Below, piece after piece: positions 10,951 through 15,001 of a DNA stretch of 15,001 nt. The notes under the pieces are model-generated. The model was not told the origin of the DNA. It was given only the letters and a program-made list of their open reading frames with translations, and made no database searches. Position numbers and translations under genes: made by a program. Every line of letters starts with the position of its first letter. Position 1 is the stretch's first letter. Origin of the DNA: Pyropia haitanensis (Eukaryota > Rhodophyta > Bangiophyceae > Bangiales > Bangiaceae); contig SDUX01000084.1 in NCBI GenBank assembly GCA_008729055.1, positions 1 to 15,001 of the forward strand, given 5' to 3'.

Positions 10951-11635
10951 AAGTTTCCAAAACTGCAAAGAAAATTGAGGCGAAAGTCGCCAGAAAGTGT
11001 CCAACAGTGGCCACAAAGTGCGCCCCCCACCCAAACTGTCCACTGCGCGTTCCGCCCGTCACACTGGCGTGGACGGTGTGAGGGCGGAACTTTTGTCGCC
11101 GACCGTCACACCTGGCTGTCGGGACCCCACGTGGCGAAAACCATTCCAAAAATTGACACGTGGAAACCGGCGCTCCACAAAACACTCGTTGCATCCAACG
11201 GACGCGCCAACGAACGGGTCGGCCAACCACCCCATGCACGACGGTGCGGGTGGAACCTCGGACGTCGAGCGGGCGGATGTATGGCTGGAATAAAGGATGC
11301 GAGCCAATTCGGCCGCCGGAGCGCGTGCTGCATTGCTGTACACGCGAAAGTGGGCAAAAGTGGGCAACAGTGGCCAAAAGTGGGTGAGACGCGGTCAACC
11401 ACCCCATGCACGACCGTGGGGGTCGAACCTCGGACATGGAGCGGGCGGATCTATGGCTGGAATGAAGTATGCGCGCCAATTCGGCCGCCGGATGGTGTGC
11501 AGCATCGCTGTAGACGCAAAAGTGGGCAAAAGTGGGCAAAAGTGGGCAAAAGTGGGTAGGAAGTGGGCAAGAAGTGGGCAAAAAGTGGGCAAACAGGGGG
11601 CCAAATTGGGACACAATTGGGCAATTGGGGGCAAG
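10951..11635 (+). repeat. L monomer 15 (685 bp)
   Basis: Clean full unit, base 30 G, tail GGGACAC. Small losses at GCGCCCCCCACCC and in ATTCCAAAAATTG, where the TTCCAC arm of the inverted repeat is broken. Confidence 0.95.
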
Positions 11636-12144
11636 AAGTTTCCAAAACTGCAAAGAAAATTGAGACGAAAGTCGCCAGAAAGTGGTCCAACAGTGGCCAC
11701 AAAGTGCGCCCCGCCACCCAAACTGTCCACTGCGCGTTCCGCCCGTCACACTGGCGTGGACGGTGTGAGGGCGGAACTTTTGTCGCCGACCGTCACACCT
11801 GGCTGTCGGGACCCCCACGTGGCGAAAACCATTCCACAAAATTGACACGTGGAAACCGGCGCTCCACAAAACACTCGTTGCATCCAACGGACGCGCCAAC
11901 AACGGGTCGGCCAACCACCCCATGCACGACGGTGCGGGTGGAACCTCGGACGTCGAGCGGGCGGATGTATGGCTGGAATAAGTTGCAATTCGGCCGCCGG
12001 ATGGTGTGCAGCATCGGCTGTAGACGCAAAAGTGGGCAAAAGTGGGCAAAAGTGGGCAAAAGTGGGTAGGAAGTGGGCAAGAAGTGGGCAAAAGTGGGCA
12101 AACAGGGGGCCAAATTGGAGCACAATTGGGCAATTGGGGGCAAG
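11636..12144 (+). repeat. S monomer 4 (509 bp), A/B hybrid
   Basis: A-type through GGATGTATGGCTGGAATA (11962-11980), then B-type. The B bases at the switch are themselves deleted (AGTTGCAATTCGG lacks the A of AGTATGC and the following GCGCC). Base 30 is A, the tail reads GGAGCAC and the core variant is CAACAACGGG. It is the shortest unit because of this junctional loss. Confidence 0.93.
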
Positions 12145-12826
12145 AAGTTTCCAAAACTGCAAAGAAAATTGAGGCGAAAGTCGCCAGAAAGTGGTCCAAC
12201 AGTGGCCACAAAGTGCGCCCCCAAACTGTCCACTGCGCGTTCCGCCCGTCACACTGGCGTGGACGGTGTGAGGGCGGAACTTTTGTCGCCGACCGTCACA
12301 CCTGGCTGTCGGGACCCCCACGTGGCGAAAACCATTCCACAAAATTGACACGTGGAAACCGGCGCTCCACAAAACACTCGTTGCATCCAACGGACGCGCC
12401 AACGAACGGGTCGGCCAACCACCCCATGCACGACGGTGCGGGTGGAACCTCGGACGTCGAGCGGGCGGATGTATGGCTGGAATAAAGGATGCGAGCCAAT
12501 TCGGCCGCCGGAGCGCGTGCTGCATTGCTGTACACGCGAAAGTGGGCAAAAGTGGGCAACAGTGGCCAAAAGTGGGTGAGACGCGGTCAACCACCCCATG
12601 CACGACCGTGGGGGTCGAACCTCGGACATGGAGCGGCGCGGATCTATGGCTGGAATGAAGTATGCGCGCCAATTCGGCCGCCGGATGGTGTGCAGCATCG
12701 CTGTAGACGCAAAAGTGGGCAAAAGTGGGCAAAAGTGGGCAAAAGTGGGTAGGAAGTGGGCAAGAAGTGGGCAAAAAGTGGGCAAACAGGGGGCCAAATT
12801 GGACACAATTGGGCAATTGGGGCAAG
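12145..12826 (+). repeat. L monomer 16 (682 bp)
   Basis: Nearly full unit. It lacks the CGCCAC after GCGCCC at about 12220 and has an extra C in GAGCGGCGCGG near 12634. Base 30 is G and the tail reads GGACAC. First L of the L-L-L-S block. Confidence 0.95.
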
Positions 12827-13514
12827 AAGTTTCCAAAACTGCAAAGAAAATTGAGGCGAAAGTCGCCAGAAAGTGGTCCAACAGTGGCCACAAAGTGCGC
12901 CCCGCCACCCAAACTGTCCACTGCGCGTTCCGCCCGTCACACTGGCGTGGACGGTGTGAGGGCGGAACTTTTGTCGCCGACCGTCACACCTGGCTGTCGG
13001 GACCCCCACGTGGCGAAAACCATTCCACAAAATTGACACGTGGAAACCGGCGCTCCACAAAACACTCGTTGCATCCAACGGACGCGCCAACGAACGGTCG
13101 GCCAACCACCCCATGCACGACGGTGCGGGTGGAACCTCGGACGTCGAGCGGGCGGATGTATGGCTGGAATAAAGGATGCGAGCCAATTCGGCCGCCGGAG
13201 CGCGTGCTGCATTGCTGTACACGCGAAAGTGGGCAAAAGTGGGCAACAGTGGCCAAAAGTGGGTGAGACGCGGTCAACCACCCCATGCACGACCGTGGGG
13301 GTCGAACCTCGGACATGGAGCGGGCGGATCTATGGCTGGAATGAAGTATGCGCGCCAATTCGGCCGCCGGATGGTGTGCAGCATCGCTGTAGACGCAAAA
13401 GTGGGCAAAAGTGGGCAAAAGTGGGCAAAAGTGGGTAGGAAGTGGGCAAGAAGTGGGCAAAAAGTGGGCAAACAGGGGGCCAAATTGGGACACAATTGGG
13501 CAATTGGGGGCAAG
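12827..13514 (+). repeat. L monomer 17 (688 bp)
   Basis: Clean full unit and longest in the window. Base 30 is G and the tail reads GGGACAC. The A subrepeat follows an AACGGTCGGCC variant with one G less. Confidence 0.95.
13397..13479 (+). repeat. GTGGGCAAAA minisatellite with phased A-tracts and G-runs
   Basis: Shown in L monomer 17 and present in every unit. AAAA tracts start at 13397, 13407, 13417 and 13427, an exact 10-bp phase that would be expected to bend DNA. GGG runs at 13403, 13413, 13423 and 13433 are separated by 7-nt loops (CAAAAGT), which fits the usual G-quadruplex pattern of four G3 runs with loops of 1-7. Four further G-runs at 13444, 13455, 13466 and 13475 follow with longer spacing. 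Folding is inferred, not shown. Confidence 0.8.
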
Positions 13515-13640
13515 AAGTTTCCAAAACTGCAAAGAAAATTGAGGCGAAAGTCGCCAGAAAGTGGTCCAACAGTGGCCACAAAGTGCGCCCCGCCACCCAA
13601 ACTGTCCACTGCGCGTTCCGCCCGTCACACTGGCGTGGAC

Positions 13641-13678
13641 GGTGTGAGGGCGGAACTTTTGTCGCCGACCGTCACACC
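13641..13678. repeat. Two-stem inverted repeat GGTGTGA / TCACACC with inner GGCG / CGCC
   Basis: Outer arms at 13641-13647 and 13672-13678 are a perfect 7-bp match. Inside them GGCG (13649-13652) pairs with CGCC (13663-13666) around a 10-nt loop. An upstream CGTCACAC at about 13623 could compete for the left arm. Hairpin or cruciform potential only. Confidence 0.6.
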
Positions 13679-13693
13679 TGGCTGTCGGGACCC

Positions 13694-13701
13694 CCACGTG
13701 G
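13694..13701. promoter_or_regulatory. CCACGTGG palindrome (E-box/G-box type), upstream copy
   Basis: Perfect 8-bp palindrome containing CACGTG at 13695-13700, followed by GCGAAAACC. Present in most units. CACGTG is the core recognised by bHLH proteins in animals and fungi and by bHLH/bZIP proteins in plants. Binding here is untested and the motif can occur by chance once per monomer. Confidence 0.4.
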
Positions 13702-13710
13702 CGAAAACCA

Positions 13711-13733
13711 TTCCACAAAATTGACACGTGGAA
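13711..13733. repeat. Inverted repeat TTCCAC / GTGGAA (11-nt spacer)
   Basis: Arms at 13711-13716 and 13728-13733 are perfect reverse complements. The right arm overlaps the second CACGTG box. Conserved in almost all units and broken in monomer 15 (TTCCAAAA). Confidence 0.7.
13725..13730. promoter_or_regulatory. CACGTG box, downstream copy, 30 bp from the first
   Basis: Second CACGTG, 30 bp (about three helical turns) after the first and followed by GAAACC. The shared pattern CACGTGG then AAACC suggests a small duplication. It is lost by deletion in a few eroded units (for example at 5396). Confidence 0.4.
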
Positions 13734-13791
13734 ACCGGCGCTCCACAAAACACTCGTTGCATCCAACGGACGCGCCAACAAACGGGTCGGC

Positions 13792-13963
13792 CAACCACCC
13801 CATGCACGACGGTGCGGGTGGAACCTCGGACGTCGAGCGGGCGGATGTATGGCTGGAATAAAGGATGCGAGCCAATTCGGCCGCCGGAGCGCGTGCTGCA
13901 TTGCTGTACACGCGAAAGTGGGCAAAAGTGGGCAACAGTGGCCAAAAGTGGGTGAGACGCGGT
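13792..13963 (+). repeat. Subrepeat A (172 bp), reference copy
   Basis: Runs from CAACCACCCC to just before the next CAACCACCCC. It is collinear with B at a constant offset of 172 bp at five anchors: CATGCACG, GGCTGGAA, CCAATTCGG, GCTGTA and the start. Diagnostic bases are GACGGTGCGGGTGG, GACGTCGAG, AATAAAGGATGCGAG and GGAGCGCGTGCTGCATT. It ends in a degenerate GTGGGCAAAA tract containing AACAGTGGCC. Confidence 0.92.
13857..13862 (+). other. AATAAA hexamer in subrepeat A
   Basis: A canonical polyadenylation hexamer on the plus strand in A (GGAATAAAGG). B has GGAATGAAG at the same place, so L units carry one and S units normally none. Without evidence of transcription it may be chance. Confidence 0.3.
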
Positions 13964-14135
13964 CAACCACCCCATGCACGACGGTGGGGGTCGAACCTCG
14001 GACATGGAGCGGGCGGATCTATGGCTGGAATGAAGTATGCGCGCCAATTCGGCCGCCGGATGGTGTGCAGCATCGCTGTAGACGCAAAAGTGGCAAAAGT
14101 GGGCAAAAGTGGGCAAAAGTGGGTAGGAAGTGGGC
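13964..14135 (+). repeat. Subrepeat B (172 bp), reference copy
   Basis: Second member of the internal tandem pair. Diagnostic bases against A are GTGGGGGTCGAACC, GACATGGAG, AATGAAGTATGCGCG and GGATGGTGTGCAGCATC. Its end is a regular run of GTGGGCAAAA units followed by GTGGGTAGG, and continues without a break into the tail. Confidence 0.92.
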
Positions 14136-14201
14136 AAGAAGTGGGCAAAAAGTGGGCAAACAGGGGGCCAAATTGGACACAATTGGGCAATTGGGGGCAA
14201 G

Positions 14202-14715
14202 AAGTTTCCAAAACTGCAAAGAAAATTGAGACGAAAGTCGCCAGAAAGTGGTCCAACAGTGGCCACAAAGTGCGCCCCGCCACCCAAACTGTCCACTGCG
14301 CGTTCCGCCCGTCACACTGGCGTGGACGGTGTGAGGGCGGAACTTTTGTCGCCGACCGTCACACCTGGCTGTCGGGACCCCCACGTGGCGAAAACCATTC
14401 CACAAAATTGACACGTGGAAACCGGCGCTCCACAAAACACTCGTTGCATCCAACGGACGCGCCAACAAACGGGTCGGCCAACCACCCCATGCACGACGGT
14501 GCGGGTGGAACCTCGGACGTCGAGCGGCGGATTATGGCTGGAATGAAGTCTGCGCGCCAATTCGGCCGCCGGATGGTGTGCAGCATCGCTGTAGACGCAA
14601 AAGTGGGCAAAAGTGGGCAAAGTGGGCAAAAGTGGGTAGGAAGTGGGCAAGAAGTGGGCAAAAAGTGGGCAAACAGGGGGCCAAATTGGAGCACAATTGG
14701 GCAATTGGGGGCAAG
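14202..14715 (+). repeat. S monomer 5 (514 bp), A/B hybrid
   Basis: A-type up to GACGTCGAGCGG (14516-14527) and B-type from GGAATGAAG (about 14540). Scars at the switch are GGATTATGG and GAAGTCTGC. Base 30 is A and the tail reads GGAGCAC, the full S signature. Confidence 0.94.
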
Positions 14716-15001
14716 AAGTTTCCAAAACTGCAAAGAAAATTGAGGCGAAAGTCGCCAGAAAGTGGTCCAACAGTGGCCACAAAGTGCGCCCCGCCACCCA
14801 AACTGTCCACTGCGCGTTCCGCCCGTCACACTGGCGTGGACGGTGTGAGGGCGGAACTTTTGTCGCCGACCGTCACACCTGGCTGTCGGGACCCCCACGT
14901 GGCGAAAACCATTCCACAAAATTGACACGTGGAAACCGGCGCTCCACAAAACACTCGTTGCATCCAACGGACGCGCCAACGAACGGGTCGGCCAACCACC
15001 C
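14716..15001 (+). repeat. Partial L-or-S monomer at right window edge
   Basis: Only the core (first 286 bp) is present. Base 30 is G, so by the linkage seen in the clean half an L unit is expected beyond the edge. Confidence 0.9.

Larger units (their letters stand above)
10264..12144 (+). repeat. Higher-order block L-L-S, copy 2 (1881 bp)
   Basis: Units of 687, 685 and 509 bp with head bases G, G, A and tails GGAACAC, GGGACAC, GGAGCAC. It differs from copy 1 by only a few single-base changes and by the junction scar in its S unit. Confidence 0.8.
13515..14201 (+). repeat. L monomer 18 (687 bp), reference unit for the sub-features
   Basis: Clean full unit used to place internal features: core 13515-13791, subrepeat A 13792-13963, subrepeat B 13964-14135, tail 14136-14201. 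Base 30 is G and the tail reads GGACAC. B carries a C-to-G change at 13983, making it locally A-like. Confidence 0.95.
12145..14715 (+). repeat. Higher-order block variant L-L-L-S (2571 bp)
   Basis: Units of 682, 688, 687 and 514 bp with head bases G, G, G, A. One more L unit than the two preceding blocks, as expected from unequal exchange between blocks. Confidence 0.72.
1..15001 (+). repeat. Head-to-tail satellite array, ~687-bp monomer (whole window)
   Basis: The motif AAGTTTCCAAAACTG, or a one-base-deleted form, recurs 24 times in one orientation at 41, 711, 1390, 2058, 2712, 3359, 4015, 4666, 5196, 5842, 6508, 7182, 7865, 8380, 9065, 9751, 10264, 10951, 11636, 12145, 12827, 13515, 14202 and 14716. 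The intervals fall in two classes, 646-688 bp (18 long units) and 509-530 bp (5 short units). Everything between landmarks is the same sequence with small changes, apart from one patch near 4945-5020. The array starts and ends inside a unit, so its true size is unknown. No inverted unit was seen. Tandem homogeneity with no conserved reading frame is typical of eukaryotic satellite DNA; taxon and chromosomal location are not determinable here. Confidence 0.97.

Noticed and set aside
13721..13726. TTGACA as a bacterial -35 box
   Set aside because: No -10 element at a fitting distance, and nothing else supports a bacterial context.
13757..13790. CENP-B box candidate on the minus strand (TTCGTTGG within the CGAACGG region)
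   Set aside because: It matches only the TTCG and following bases of the consensus TTCGNNNNANNCGGG. The central A and the CGGG are missing, and half of the units read CAAACGG instead.
13941..13998. Pol III A-box (TGGCCAAAAG) and B-box (GGTCGAACC) about 50 bp apart, suggesting a SINE or tRNA origin
   Set aside because: Each differs from its consensus at a key position, and no tRNA-like fold, terminator run or A-rich tail follows. Chance is sufficient.
1..15001. CRISPR array or other prokaryotic repeat system
   Set aside because: Units are hundreds of bases long and contiguous, with no unique spacers, no leader and no associated genes.
1..15001. Transposon or LTR-derived tandem array
   Set aside because: No terminal inverted repeats, target-site duplications, primer-binding site, polypurine tract or recognisable reverse transcriptase or transposase segment is visible in the monomer.
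1..15001. Telomeric repeats or ribosomal DNA spacer
   Set aside because: No TTAGGG, TTTAGGG or TTAGG runs and no rRNA-like segment. A spacer subrepeat origin cannot be excluded without flanking sequence but has no support here.

Overview
The whole window is one head-to-tail satellite DNA array with no single-copy DNA on either side. I see no protein-coding gene, structural RNA gene, CRISPR array or recognisable transposon. A monomer of about 687 bp is repeated about 22 times in one orientation, starting and ending mid-unit, so the array extends past both ends. Tandem satellite of this size and homogeneity points to a eukaryotic chromosome (pericentromeric, centromeric or other heterochromatin). 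The sequence does not let me name the taxon. It is GC-rich by eye and keeps many CpG dinucleotides.

Phasing each monomer on the conserved AAGTTTCCAAAACTG motif, a full-length (L) unit has four parts: a core of about 277 bp, two adjacent similar subrepeats of exactly 172 bp (A then B), and a G/A-rich tail of about 66 bp. The core holds two CACGTG boxes and two inverted repeats. Both A and B end in a 10-bp minisatellite (GTGGGCAAAA). In B this tract has phased A-tracts and G-quadruplex potential. Five units are short (S, about 514 bp): they start as A and finish as B, having lost exactly one 172-bp subrepeat. Because 687 is close to 4 x 172 and 514 to 3 x 172, L and S look like a tetramer and a trimer of an old nucleosome-sized repeat.

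Region by region: from 1 to about 7,180 the units are 646-679 bp, shortened by scattered single-base losses, mostly in G, C and A runs. One S unit (4666-5195) in this zone contains the only non-satellite-like patch, around 4945-5020. From about 7,180 to 15,001 the units are clean (682-688 bp L, 509-515 bp S) and form a higher-order pattern: L-S, L-L-S, L-L-S, L-L-L-S, then a partial L. Linked single-base variants mark the S units and the L unit before them. The deletion-only decay of the first half, worst near the odd patch, looks more like an under-polished assembly segment than biological divergence.

The biology of interest is the architecture: nested repeats (10 bp, 172 bp, 514/687 bp, about 1.88 kb) and the recurrent hybrid S monomer. 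Function (centromeric, structural or none) cannot be read from sequence alone.
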